Below, piece by piece: positions 8,961 to 18,687 of a stretch of DNA of 64,000 bases. Every line of letters begins with the position of its first letter. The stretch's first letter is position 1. Position numbers and translations under genes: made by a program. The notes below the pieces were generated by a model. It was not told the DNA's origin, did no database searches, and saw nothing but the letters and a program-made list of their open reading frames with translations. Source of the DNA: Microcaldota archaeon (GTDB lineage: Archaea > Micrarchaeota > Micrarchaeia > Micrarchaeales > Micrarchaeaceae); NCBI GenBank assembly GCA_021799635.1, contig JAJZAB010000002.1:1-64000 (forward strand), written 5' to 3'.

Positions 8961-10010
8961 ATGGCAGAAACTAAAAAAAAGCAAAAGGCTAGCGAGCCCG
9001 TATTCATAATAAAGCCGGCGCTGAAGCGCGGAGGGCTTGACTACCTGCACATCTCGCTCATTGCCCTGGTTTTGGTACTAGTGGCCCTGGCATTCTCGCT
9101 GGCATACTTCAAGCAGGGCGTTGTGCTGGAGAACTGCCAGTACGGCATTGTCAACGGCACCTGCTCAGCCCCAAAGTACAACTCGACGCAGGCGCTCGCT
9201 GCGGCAGAGAGAGTACTGGCAAGCTACGCCTATGTAAATTCATCCCTGTCCCTGTTGCCGTACTATTCAGAAGTGGGCCTGGCCAACGTTTCCTTCATCC
9301 AGTCAGAAAACGAATGGTTTATCCAAATACCTTACGAGGACCCACTCCTGAACTACAAGACATTTTACGTCTCAATGCTGCTATCCGGGAACAATTTGAC
9401 ACTGGTGCAGCCGTTCCTGCAGACGGTCAAGCCCGTCAGCTATACCAACAACAGCGTAGTATCATTAGGCGTAGTGAACATATCCGGCAGGGTGCTGTGC
9501 ACGACCAAAACGCCCATCCCCGTATACCTGATGGTAGATCCATATGCACCGGGTGCGATGCAGAGCATAAACAACGCAATAAACCTTTCGGATAGCCTAA
9601 GAAACAGCATAAACATGAGCTACAAGATAATATTCACGAACTACTCAAGAAGCTTCTATTCAGGGTACGGCACCGGCACAACCCAAGACCTGGGCAGGTA
9701 CCTCCTCTGCACGTCATCGCAGAAGGATTTCGCAGGCTACGTCGCAAACCTGAGCAAGGTGTTCGTAGGCAGGCCCCTGGACAACCTTACACTATACCAG
9801 ACTGCAGAAGGCTCAGGCATCAACCTCACAATGCTCAGCGCCTGCATGGACAACAGCACCCAGACACTACAGTTTCAAGCAAGCCTTGCGCAGCTTTACA
9901 ACATAGTATCTACACCGCAGTACGTTGTCGACTGCAAGTATTCTGCAATACCGCAAACGGTTGGCGAGGCGATAAACTATACGCTTGATAGCTTGAACCA
10001 GTCCAGCTGA
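8961..10010 (+). CDS. Membrane-anchored extracytoplasmic protein with DsbA/thioredoxin-like fold lacking CXXC
   Basis: 349 aa; N-terminal TM; CTTKTPIPVYLMVDPYAPGAM resembles the DsbA active-site strand with no CXXC; later cis-Pro-like STPQYVVDC. Confidence 0.5.
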   Translation: MAETKKKQKASEPVFIIKPALKRGGLDYLHISLIALVLVLVALAFSLAYFKQGVVLENCQYGIVNGTCSAPKYNSTQALAAAERVLASYAYVNSSLSLLPYYSEVGLANVSFIQSENEWFIQIPYEDPLLNYKTFYVSMLLSGNNLTLVQPFLQTVKPVSYTNNSVVSLGVVNISGRVLCTTKTPIPVYLMVDPYAPGAMQSINNAINLSDSLRNSINMSYKIIFTNYSRSFYSGYGTGTTQDLGRYLLCTSSQKDFAGYVANLSKVFVGRPLDNLTLYQTAEGSGINLTMLSACMDNSTQTLQFQASLAQLYNIVSTPQYVVDCKYSAIPQTVGEAINYTLDSLNQSS

Positions 10011-10035
10011 ATAGGTGCTGCATAGTTGGTAATAC

Positions 10036-10518
10036 ATGGCCCACATGATTGTTGGCGTAGATCCAGGCAAGACTTCAGCCATAGCGTGCATAGGCCTTGA
10101 CGGTAAGCTCATAGGCACCGCGCACAAGAGCCAGGCCGGTGCAGGCTGGATCATAGAGAGCATAAGCGAGCTCGGAACGCCGTCCATCGTTGCCGTAGAC
10201 AAAAAAACGCCGAGCAAAATAGCCGAAAGGGTCAATGCGGCTTTCCATTCAAGGATGTTCATACCTGATAAGGACATATCAACTGCGGAGAAGAGGCCTG
10301 CAGCAGCGGCCGCTGGCATAAAGAACCAGCACGAGAGGGATGCGTACGCAGCCGCAATCAAGGCCTACAACGCATACGCGAACAAGCTCAAGCAGGCAGA
10401 GCGCATATCAAAAGAAATGAAAGTAAGCGAAAGTAGCATTGACGCGATAAAAGCGAAAGTTCTGGACAGGTATTCCGTAAAGGAGGCCATAGAAGGAAGA
10501 AAGGCCAACAGGGCATAA
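10036..10518 (+). CDS. DUF460-like RNase H-fold protein
   Basis: 160 aa; IVGVDPGKTSAIACIGLDGKLIG...SIVAVDKKTPSKIAERV...ERDAYAAAIKAY. Confidence 0.7.
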   Translation: MAHMIVGVDPGKTSAIACIGLDGKLIGTAHKSQAGAGWIIESISELGTPSIVAVDKKTPSKIAERVNAAFHSRMFIPDKDISTAEKRPAAAAAGIKNQHERDAYAAAIKAYNAYANKLKQAERISKEMKVSESSIDAIKAKVLDRYSVKEAIEGRKANRA

Positions 10519-10632
10519 AAAGGCCAGTGATGCCCGCCGCAATGGCCCTGAGAACTCCATACAAGCAAATCCATAAAGTCTGAAATGCACCAGTTTCAAT
10601 CATCGCTCGCGATGTTAAATTAAGTGATGTAG

Positions 10633-11430
10633 TTGCATAGGTCAAAATCAAAGGCTGCCAGGCAGGTGTCGTCTAGAATAACCTCCTTGGAGATAAGGTC
10701 GCGATCAAACGCGCTTCCTGTGAAGAGTCTCATATATGCAATCAGCCACGCGCTGAACGACCCGAATATAAAAAGAGAGGTGAGCAACAATGGCATCAGC
10801 CACAGGGCAAGCACGCTTTCAAGGCACATCTCAAGGCTGTGCAGAATCTCAGACGCGCTGTGCCGCGCCGGGATGGTCAACCCCGATGCAATGTACTCCA
10901 CGCTCCGCGCAGCTACGACTTCATACGTCAACTTTTTCTATTCCATGAAGCAGAGCACGCTCAACGGTTTTATAGAGCAGTTTTACCTCACAGACGTATG
11001 CAGGAGGGTCAGGCCGGAGAACAACCTCCTGGTGATGCCGGCGCTCATGGCTACGAAGAAAGATAATAGGAGAAAGGTGTCGGCGCACATACTGAACAAC
11101 CTTTACCGCATGCCCATAAATTTCGTATACAAGAACAGCAAGGCGGCAATGCACGTGGAGCTGCTCGAGCAGTCCCTCTCAGCAAAGAGCATATCAGATT
11201 CAGACCTTGATAGGTTCTCCGACTCCCTGAAGCGCTTGGACTTGCTGGTCGAGTCCATAAAGAACGGGAACGTGAATCCCACCGCTGACGAGGATGTGAA
11301 GGAGCATTTCATCGATTTGGTAGTGAATATGTCGCACGGCAGCGACATAGGCATTGCAGATTTCATAAATGAAAAACTCTCACAAAACACCACGGGCATC
11401 GATTCGGCTAAGAGGATAATAAGGAAGTGA
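10633..11430 (+). CDS. Hypothetical protein
   Basis: 265 aa ORF, backbone-like composition. Confidence 0.6.
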   Translation: MHRSKSKAARQVSSRITSLEIRSRSNALPVKSLIYAISHALNDPNIKREVSNNGISHRASTLSRHISRLCRISDALCRAGMVNPDAMYSTLRAATTSYVNFFYSMKQSTLNGFIEQFYLTDVCRRVRPENNLLVMPALMATKKDNRRKVSAHILNNLYRMPINFVYKNSKAAMHVELLEQSLSAKSISDSDLDRFSDSLKRLDLLVESIKNGNVNPTADEDVKEHFIDLVVNMSHGSDIGIADFINEKLSQNTTGIDSAKRIIRK

Positions 11431-11494
11431 CCAAGCCAATTTATATTTTGTTGGATATATGTCTAGGTAAATGCAGAAGCGTCCGCAGCGTCAG

Positions 11495-11569
11495 GCTCCG
11501 ATCGTCTAGCTCGGTCAAGGACACGGCCCTCTCAAGGCTGAAACTCGGGTTCAAATCCCGATCGGAGCA
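11495..11569 (+). tRNA. tRNA-Glu (CTC)
   Basis: GCTCCGA/TCGGAGC acceptor, CGGCC-CTCTCAA-GGCTG anticodon arm, GGGTTCAAATCCC. Confidence 0.93.
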
Positions 11570-11602
11570 AATAAGATTCGGGGTTATATATAAAAGCCAC
11601 AA

Positions 11603-11680
11603 ATGTCCCCCTTCTCTAACATAGTTTTAGCATGGAGACGGTATGAGAAAGAGAGGATGTTTTTTTATCTAGGGATGTAG
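11603..11680 (+). pseudogene. Truncated element ORF MSPFSNIVLAWRRYEKERMFFYLGM* directly after tRNA-Glu
   Basis: Homologous at DNA and protein level to 55934-56047; preceded by GGGGTTATATATA. Confidence 0.45.
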
Positions 11681-11940
11681 TTCATTACAAAATCAATTAG
11701 AGAATCCGCTCCAAAAGGTTCTAACCCAATAAATATTGAATCTATAGCCAGCAAAACAATGAAGATAACTGATACATTGTAAAAGGTATTTTCAAAACTC
11801 TGACCATTAAAGTAGTTAGGCATGCCTGAAAAATAAGAATTAACTATTTGAAGTCCGTACCCTATCACAGTAAAGATTACAACTCCGCAAAATGCAATGA
11901 GGAGGTGTTTTCCTAATGTCTTGAGCTTTTCAATGTCCAT
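11665..11940 (-). CDS. Small membrane protein, hypothetical (island)
   Basis: 91 aa, 2 TM, AT-rich region adjacent to tRNA-Glu. Confidence 0.5.
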   Translation of the reverse strand: MDIEKLKTLGKHLLIAFCGVVIFTVIGYGLQIVNSYFSGMPNYFNGQSFENTFYNVSVIFIVLLAIDSIFIGLEPFGADSLIDFVMNYIPR

Positions 11941-11988
11941 ATTCTCACAGTATTTTCATCAACTTCTTTAATGTTTTCCTCTCTAACT

Positions 11989-12270
11989 CTATCTTCTTTC
12001 TTCTTTTATTCTTTTCTTCAATCTAAACAAGTGCCTCTTTGATAATCCAATACGTCTAGCGTCTTTTGTAGTCATATTCTTGATAACACCTGTTATCTTT
12101 TGCTCTGTTTTGTTGTCGTAGATAACATAATCATTATCAGAAACACCGATAACTTCGCTTTCCTCTAGGTTGTTTGATTCTTTGCCGATGTGTTCAATAT
12201 CATTGATAACGATTTGTTTCCGTCTTAGCTCCCCTATATAGCCATCGTACTTGCCATAGTTATGATCCAT
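11989..12270 (-). CDS. Hypothetical protein with C-terminal HTH-like segment (island)
   Basis: 93 aa; C-term MTTKDARRIGLSKRHLFRLKKRIKEE. Confidence 0.45.
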   Translation of the reverse strand: MDHNYGKYDGYIGELRRKQIVINDIEHIGKESNNLEESEVIGVSDNDYVIYDNKTEQKITGVIKNMTTKDARRIGLSKRHLFRLKKRIKEERR

Positions 12271-12330
12271 GTAGCTAAAGAGGAATTCTACAGAACCAAG
12301 CTTTTAAACTTTTCTTGACGTATTTATATC

Positions 12331-12744
12331 ATGGCGATAAAGATTACTTGGGCTACAACCAAAGACGTTGATAAATTATATGACTTAGATAAAATAGCCC
12401 ATAAAGAGAACAAATTCTGGAATGTACAGACAAAAGCTAGTTTCAGAAAGATTATAAAGAAGTCTAAATTTTTGACAATAATAGCATTTAATAACAATAA
12501 ACCAGTAGGCTATTTGCAATCAGGCATGAAAAACACAAAGATACATTTATGGATAGAAAATATATTTGTAGTAAAGAAATATAGGAGAAAGGGCATAGCA
12601 AGACTATTAGTGAAAAGGTTTACATCCCATTGGAAGAGCAGAGTTGAAAATATTGTATTGATAACATCTGATAGAAACCTCAGAATATTCAAGAGACTTG
12701 GATTTAAAAAGGAAATGAATTATATGAACTATAAGAAAAAATGA
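12331..12744 (+). CDS. GNAT-family N-acetyltransferase (island)
   Basis: 137 aa; IENIFVVKKYRRKGIARLLVKRF acetyl-CoA binding motif. Confidence 0.85.
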   Translation: MAIKITWATTKDVDKLYDLDKIAHKENKFWNVQTKASFRKIIKKSKFLTIIAFNNNKPVGYLQSGMKNTKIHLWIENIFVVKKYRRKGIARLLVKRFTSHWKSRVENIVLITSDRNLRIFKRLGFKKEMNYMNYKKK

Positions 12745-13021
12745 AGTGCAAAACCTGTGCTATGTAAAGTTTCCAACCTTATTCTGGTTAACTGTTTCAA
12801 TTCGGTAATTTCCTTTTCTGATACACCGCTGAAAAATAAAGAAATATTTCCTCTACTTAACAAATATTGTTATATAATTCCCAATTCATAAGGTCGTTAA
12901 TGTTCATCGCAGAATGAACATGTCCCAGGGGTCTTAAAAATCCCTGCGTTTTTGTTGGATTATTTGACACCCAACCTCAATGTTATTAATATAAATATCA
13001 AAAAAGCAAGCAAATACTGAT

Positions 13022-13972
13022 TTGATGGCATCGCATTCAAAAGACATAAAACCTTCCGACAGGATATTCGGTAGCCTAGTTTTTGTCTACAGGCTCTTTA
13101 AAAGCAGCTTTGATTATTCTATTATATCATACATACTGCTGGAGAATTGGTATGACGCGATAATGGTTAGAGGAGGGCTTAGGAAGGAATTTGTCCCAAA
13201 GCCCAGGAGGAAGCCGATACACAATTCCCCTTCAGGCAAGCTAATCGGCCTCTACGCCTCCAACCTGGGCGATTGCATAATAAGCGGGGACCGGATACGC
13301 TTAAACTACAGGGGAAAAGAGATTCTCTTCTATTTTAAGAATTACTACCAGCTAGTCACTACGCTTACGGGCATAAAGGAGCAGTTTATCGAAGGACAGT
13401 ATTCCCAAGTAAAGGTAAAAGGATATACTGTGCTTGACATAGGCGCAAGCGTATGCGACAGCGCCATATTCTTTGCAGTAAACGGCGCCAAAAAAGTTAT
13501 AACGCTAGAGCCTTACCCGTTTGCCTATGAAACAGGGAAAAGGAACATAGGGCTGAACGGCATGGGTAACAAGATAAAGCTAATGAATTGCGCCTGCAGG
13601 GCAAAAAGCGGAGTTGCGATTATAGACCCAAAGTTCCAGAACAATGACAGGGACTCAATCAGATACAGCAAAATGGGTGCAAGAATACCTGTTACTACGC
13701 TGGACGCGCTAGTCAGGGACTGGAAGATAAATGACGGCGTCCTTAAGATAGACTGCGAGGGCTATGAATACGAGATAGTAGAGGGCGCTAGCATATCAAT
13801 CCTAAGGAAGTTTAGGTCCATTGTCATGGAATACCACTACGGGTTCAGGAGCATCGAGGAAAAACTGAAAAAGAGCGGATTCGCAGTTAGGCATACAAAC
13901 CCATTCTACATGCCAAAAGTGGATGACAAGGTCGACGTCCTGTGCGGCCTTATCTTTGCTGAAAGGATATAG
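13022..13972 (+). CDS. FkbM-family methyltransferase
   Basis: VLDIGASVCDSAIFFAVNGAKKVITLEPYPFAYE...VTTLDALV...LKIDCEGYEYEIVEGA. Confidence 0.85.
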   Translation: MMASHSKDIKPSDRIFGSLVFVYRLFKSSFDYSIISYILLENWYDAIMVRGGLRKEFVPKPRRKPIHNSPSGKLIGLYASNLGDCIISGDRIRLNYRGKEILFYFKNYYQLVTTLTGIKEQFIEGQYSQVKVKGYTVLDIGASVCDSAIFFAVNGAKKVITLEPYPFAYETGKRNIGLNGMGNKIKLMNCACRAKSGVAIIDPKFQNNDRDSIRYSKMGARIPVTTLDALVRDWKINDGVLKIDCEGYEYEIVEGASISILRKFRSIVMEYHYGFRSIEEKLKKSGFAVRHTNPFYMPKVDDKVDVLCGLIFAERI

Positions 13973-14059
13973 TTGGCCCACGGGCCATTAGATCAGCCTC
14001 CAGCCCAAAGCCCGAAAGGAACGCATAAATATTTTTCATGCCTAATTATAAATGATTGG

Positions 14060-14380
14060 ATGGATAACCTCAATGAAAAAGATATAGATAAATTTATCAA
14101 GAAAAGGGATGCCACAACCGTGCTATTCTACGCTGACTGGTGCCCCTTCTGCAGGAAATTTAAGCCGATATTTGAGAACTACGAAAAAGCAGCAAATGCA
14201 AGGTTTGGAGAGGCAAAAATCAACGAAGATGATAATCCGATGTGGGATAGGTTCAGCATAAGTGTAATACCCACGCTGGTGGCGTTCAAAAATGGCAAAG
14301 CGGTGGCTAGGAGGGACGGCGTGGCCGGAGTTGGCTTAAGCGAAACAGACCTAAAGTCAATAATGGATGAAATCCAATGA
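14060..14380 (+). CDS. Thioredoxin
   Basis: TTVLFYADWCPFCRKFKPIFE; ORF 13973-14380 with likely start at 14060. Confidence 0.85.
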   Translation: MDNLNEKDIDKFIKKRDATTVLFYADWCPFCRKFKPIFENYEKAANARFGEAKINEDDNPMWDRFSISVIPTLVAFKNGKAVARRDGVAGVGLSETDLKSIMDEIQ

Positions 14381-14927
14381 ACCGTTGATATGCGCCAGCA
14401 TTCAGGGAAGAGTCGCCGGCTTTGCCAATCGACCAATGGTTACCATGGTCTTACAAAATGCAAACCAGGGCACATCTACAAACTCGTCAGCATCAGCGGA
14501 GTATGATAAAGGCAGCGAGCACCACAGCGGACTTTTCAGGAAGTTCAAAACTGTAAAGTCTTCAGTGCTGGATGGACTAGACCGCGCCGCTCTCCTGCTG
14601 CTCAGGAACGAAACTGTATTTGGCGCGGCGAAGAAAGTTGATGAATTCATAAGCGTTGCGACCGACCACAGGCCGCTGGCTGCGCTGGCGCTGCTTGACA
14701 TAGACCTTCCGGTGGCATTTCCAATAGCTGCCGAAGCGATACGCGGCGCATACGGCTACAGGCAGATGATCGGTCCTGTAGAGGTTACAGACATAGCTGC
14801 CCTTTTCGCATTCGAGTACGCGGTGGTAAGCGGATCGGTAGCTGCATACAAAAAGCTGAGATCGCATTTTATTTCGATTTACTGCAATAGCGGCTCCGCG
14901 CCGCACGGTGATGGGAGGTCGGGTTAG
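14367..14927 (+). CDS. Hypothetical protein
   Basis: 186 aa ORF; start uncertain. Confidence 0.45.
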   Translation: MKSNEPLICASIQGRVAGFANRPMVTMVLQNANQGTSTNSSASAEYDKGSEHHSGLFRKFKTVKSSVLDGLDRAALLLLRNETVFGAAKKVDEFISVATDHRPLAALALLDIDLPVAFPIAAEAIRGAYGYRQMIGPVEVTDIAALFAFEYAVVSGSVAAYKKLRSHFISIYCNSGSAPHGDGRSG

Positions 14928-16291
14928 TTGCGCAGCAACCCCTGGCGCTTCTCGTGTACATATCCGGTAGCGCCAAGATATTCTACAGTCGCATCTATCC
15001 GCGCAGCGTAGGACCAGGCGAGCCTCTGGATTGGCTCTCCGCAGTTTTCTTCAAGGTCCCTCATTCCGCGCGTGCTGCCAGGATTCGCAGGATCAACTAT
15101 TTCCTGCTCAGGTAGGAAATTTTTGTACTTGCGCGCAACATAATTTATCCTTGACACAGCATCAATGAAGTTGCCGCTCCATGAAGAGAGTATTGACCTT
15201 TCGAAAAGCAGATTGAGCCAACGCCCTCCAGTAAAATACTCATCACCCCTGTACCTTATAGGCGCGTAGTTCCCGTTGAACAGGTCTGAGTCAATTTTTG
15301 CCATTGTGGACTTGACTACGCCGTCCCCAAGCTCCATATCTCCTATACCAAACCTTGTGAATATGAACATATCCTCTCCGTTCACCCCGGAACGCGGGGA
15401 CTGTTCTGTGAAGGGCTCCCTGGACCCGTAGAGGATATTGTTGTGGACGTGCTTCCTCAGGAAACCAATCGGTCCCCTCCCATCCTTGCCTACGTAGAAA
15501 TCCGATATGCTGTCCAAGCTGCCATGGGTCATGTCCAGCAACCCTGCATCGATGAAATACCTAAGCGACCTGAAGCCTGAGTGGACTGCTGCGATGTCAT
15601 AGGAATGGAGGAGGTGATTGTTTTCCTCCCACGCATTGGCGCACGGTGTCATATATATCTTACCCATGTATTCCGCCAAGAGCGGTCCGGTATTCCTTAC
15701 GAAGCTTTTCTCGTAGTCGCTCAGGCCGTCCGGGCCGCACAGCCGCGCTTCCTTCTCCAAAGCCATCAGCGCGAGCGGAACGGTGTCGTACTGCCTCAGG
15801 TTGCTGTCGATGTGCATGTGGTTCCTGTCGTCTATCGTAAACTCCCTCCCGGAGGCGCTCCTCAATTTTGCAACGTAAAGTCTGCCGGACTCGTCGACCC
15901 TGGCTGGTACGTGGCTGGCCAGCGAGTTGAACGCGGCCTTGTCCCTATCCTCAAGGCTGAGGTCCACTGCCCTCCTCATGTTCTCAGAATATTTATCTAT
16001 AACAAAGGAATGGAAGGTGTTTATCCTCCTCGCCACGCTGTGGGCTAGTACTGCCATCTTCTGGTTTGCTTCAGAATGGAATTCGGAATAGTTTAGGAGG
16101 CTAATTGCTACCCAAGACGCATCCCTAATCCAGTGCGGAGAATAAGCCTGGTAATCTGGGGAGGCTGATAGAAATCCGTTATGCCTTACCTGCGAGATAA
16201 GGTGGAGCGCGGCAGAGTCGGCTTCATGGTGCAGAGTTTTGTCTGCATCGTCATGCCTGTACGCCCTGCTGGTTACTGTGGCTGATATCAC
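14924..16291 (-). CDS. Glucoamylase/GH15-like six-hairpin glycosidase
   Basis: 455 aa; YSPHWIRDASWVAISLLNYS, WEENNHLLHSYDIAAVHSG, GEPIQRLAWSYA. Confidence 0.7.
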   Translation of the reverse strand: MISATVTSRAYRHDDADKTLHHEADSAALHLISQVRHNGFLSASPDYQAYSPHWIRDASWVAISLLNYSEFHSEANQKMAVLAHSVARRINTFHSFVIDKYSENMRRAVDLSLEDRDKAAFNSLASHVPARVDESGRLYVAKLRSASGREFTIDDRNHMHIDSNLRQYDTVPLALMALEKEARLCGPDGLSDYEKSFVRNTGPLLAEYMGKIYMTPCANAWEENNHLLHSYDIAAVHSGFRSLRYFIDAGLLDMTHGSLDSISDFYVGKDGRGPIGFLRKHVHNNILYGSREPFTEQSPRSGVNGEDMFIFTRFGIGDMELGDGVVKSTMAKIDSDLFNGNYAPIRYRGDEYFTGGRWLNLLFERSILSSWSGNFIDAVSRINYVARKYKNFLPEQEIVDPANPGSTRGMRDLEENCGEPIQRLAWSYAARIDATVEYLGATGYVHEKRQGLLRN

Positions 16292-16330
16292 TTTTCCACT
16301 GTAGGATTATCCATGGAAAAGTTTAAAAAG

Positions 16331-16353
16331 AAGGGCTTTAGGCAAAAGCCCTT
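16331..16353. terminator. Perfect 9-bp stem hairpin AAGGGCTTT-aggca-AAAGCCCTT
   Basis: Inverted repeat downstream of nothing coding on +, between two minus-strand genes. Confidence 0.4.
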
Positions 16354-16394
16354 GGGCGTTTGAACTTTAGGGCCGGGCGTTGAAGTGCAACCAG

Positions 16395-17159
16395 CTATAT
16401 CAGGTGACCCATATGATCGCCAACCAGCCACACCGCAGCACCAAAAACTATCAGAGCAACCCCGGACCATATGTATGTGAACACACCCCCGCTGTAGTCA
16501 CCGTACAGCCACACTATAACCCCTATGGCTATCAGCGCCACTCCCAGCAGTATTAGCCTTGAGGAAGGCGCCTTCTTCTTCATCATAGATAGTGCCATAG
16601 CCACCAACACAACGCCAATGCCAAGTACCATAAGAATCAGGTTGGTTCCTATGCTGTTTGCATTGTGCTTAACTGGCGGCGCAGCCACAGATGTTGTCGG
16701 TGTGGCAGTGGCATTCTGCACGTGTCCTACAATCACCGTAAGGGTTGCGTTGCTTACTGACGGGTCGTCTCCAGTGGCGTCCAGGACTACGCTATAGATT
16801 CCGTTGCTAGTTGATGCGCTTGTAGTCAGCGTAATCAATCCGTAGAACGTTGGATTCGCGAAAGTTTTGCTCAGCGTTACGTTTATGCCTTGTGAGGCGA
16901 GCACGGCCTGGTCTACTACCGATACAGAAGTTCCCCAAGTATTTCCACTGGCAAGGCTGACTGTGTAGTTTACCGATGCGCTACCTCCTGGGGTCACGTT
17001 CAACTCGCTGGAGGAAAAGGATATGCTGGAGGTGCCGTAGCCTGCGGCCGGGAAGGCCACTCCGGCGAAAAGCGTGACTACAGTCGCGGCGAGCAAAAAC
17101 ATTGCAATATGTCTTCTATCAAACAAGAAACTACCTGTGATTAATAAAACAGCCAGCAT
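16395..17159 (-). CDS. Secreted/surface protein with Ig-like domain and C-terminal TM helices
   Basis: Signal/TM N-term, SFSSSELNVTPGGSASVNYTVSLASG, C-terminal multi-TM. Confidence 0.6.
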   Translation of the reverse strand: MLAVLLITGSFLFDRRHIAMFLLAATVVTLFAGVAFPAAGYGTSSISFSSSELNVTPGGSASVNYTVSLASGNTWGTSVSVVDQAVLASQGINVTLSKTFANPTFYGLITLTTSASTSNGIYSVVLDATGDDPSVSNATLTVIVGHVQNATATPTTSVAAPPVKHNANSIGTNLILMVLGIGVVLVAMALSMMKKKAPSSRLILLGVALIAIGVIVWLYGDYSGGVFTYIWSGVALIVFGAAVWLVGDHMGHLI

Positions 17160-17240
17160 TTCTATACTTGCTTTAATTTATATAATTGTTTACTTCGGAT
17201 TGATATACAAAGCTACGCCAGCGGGGAAATTGCTGCGCCG

Positions 17241-17636
17241 CTAGGCAAGCCTGGGTACCAGGAATATGGCTATCAAGAGGTTTATGAAAACTATTACAGT
17301 TATGAATACGTAGAGCCAATCCCTCTCGGCCACGAAAAGCGCTATGGAGAAGCCGACCCTAAAAACAGGCGTGGCGATCAGTATCAGTATGCCTGTCAGT
17401 ATGTAGGACAACCAGTAGAAGTAGAAAAGCCCAGACGCGACTTCCTGCAGGCTTATGTTGAGCGTTGTCACCTGGCTCGGCTTCGCTGGTATCCCCTTCA
17501 ATGGAACGCCCGGGCCGAAAACCACGAGAAGCAGCGATCCCGCAATTATGAATGCAATGCTCAGCACTACACCGAAACGCAGCAGCACGCCTATGTAACC
17601 CTCAATCTTTTCGTAATTGTTTTTGATGTTCCTCAC
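17241..17636 (-). CDS. DUF1634-like membrane protein
   Basis: 131 aa 3-TM, overlapping the TauE/SafE permease gene, the usual genomic partner. Confidence 0.6.
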   Translation of the reverse strand: MRNIKNNYEKIEGYIGVLLRFGVVLSIAFIIAGSLLLVVFGPGVPLKGIPAKPSQVTTLNISLQEVASGLFYFYWLSYILTGILILIATPVFRVGFSIALFVAERDWLYVFITVIVFINLLIAIFLVPRLA

Positions 17637-18502
17637 GCTATCCCCAAGCCCTTGAGTATCATTTCAACCGCGAATATTACTATTATAAACATGAAAAGGA
17701 TGTTTATCTTGGAGCTGCGCATCCTGTTGAACCTTCTGGTGCCTATGTACGCCCCAACAAGTATGCCTATCGCAACAGGCCCTGCTATAAGCGGCTGTAT
17801 GTACCCGAATTCCCAGTATATTGCGCTGCTCACCGCCGCGGTTACCCCTATCATGAAATCACTCGTTGCAGTGCTGACCTTTGTGGGCAGGTTCATCACG
17901 TCATCAAGCGCAATTACCTTGAGCACTCCGGAGCCTATGCCGAGAAGGCCGGAAAACAGGCCTGCAAAGGCCATGACCAGCTCGCCGTACCACCACCGAA
18001 TGCCCTTGTACGCAATCCTTTTCTTTTCCGCGGCATCGTAGTAGCTGCCCGACATACTGAATATCTTTGTGGTGGAGTCGGCAACAGGTCTGGGCTGGCC
18101 CTTGACAACCATCTTCCTGTAGCTGGGATATACAGAAAGCATCAGCACTACGCCGAATATTATGTATATTATCGCCTGCAGGTGGGTCCTGTATATGTAG
18201 ACGGCCAGGAGCGATCCCACTATCGCTCCTGCCGTAGTGCATATCTCAAGCGACATCCCTATCCTTATGTTTGTTATTCTGTCCTTTATGTATGCGCTCG
18301 CCGCGCCGCTGGACGTCGCAATCGCAGCCACAAGGCTGGCTCCAGCAGCATACTCTATCGGAACCCCAAGCGCAAGGGTAAGTATTGGAACTATTATCAC
18401 CGCCCCCCCAAGGCCCAGTATGGATCCAAGGAAGCCTCCAAGTACTCCGGAGATCAGGACGAACAGCGCCATTACCACAGGGCCCAGCATTAAATATACC
18501 AT
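17633..18502 (-). CDS. TauE/SafE-family sulfite exporter-like permease
   Basis: GVLGGFLGSILGLGGAVIIVPIL and GLFSGLLGIGSGVLKV repeats. Confidence 0.88.
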   Translation of the reverse strand: MVYLMLGPVVMALFVLISGVLGGFLGSILGLGGAVIIVPILTLALGVPIEYAAGASLVAAIATSSGAASAYIKDRITNIRIGMSLEICTTAGAIVGSLLAVYIYRTHLQAIIYIIFGVVLMLSVYPSYRKMVVKGQPRPVADSTTKIFSMSGSYYDAAEKKRIAYKGIRWWYGELVMAFAGLFSGLLGIGSGVLKVIALDDVMNLPTKVSTATSDFMIGVTAAVSSAIYWEFGYIQPLIAGPVAIGILVGAYIGTRRFNRMRSSKINILFMFIIVIFAVEMILKGLGIA

Positions 18503-18607
18503 TTTCTAAGGAAGGCGCGACTTCAGCACTCCCAAAAGACTTTCAATAAATCATAGGGCTCCATTATTATAAAACTTATCAGTATGGATGTTAAGCCCTG
18601 CAGTATT

Positions 18608-18679
18608 AGCCTCAAGAGGGAATTGAACCCCCGACCTTCTGCTTACCATGCAGACGCTCTACCACTGAGCTACTGAGGC
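18608..18679 (-). tRNA. tRNA-Thr (GGT)
   Basis: Reverse complement GCCTCAGTAGCTCAGTGGTAGAGC..TCTGC-ATGGTAA-GCAGA..GGGGGTTCAATTCCC. Confidence 0.92.
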
Positions 18680-18687
18680 CCAAGTAT

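Noticed and set aside
10526-10583. C/D-box sRNA candidate (GTGATGC ... CTGA ... CTGA) after the DUF460 gene
   Set aside because: C box is imperfect, no credible C' box or terminal stem; chance matches are likely
11427-11624. ORF 65 aa spanning tRNA-Glu
   Set aside because: Covers the tRNA gene itself; no independent coding support
11989-12270. HTH-tailed 93-aa protein as a Cas1-like or TnpB fragment
   Set aside because: Only a short HTH-like C-terminus is recognisable; no catalytic motif
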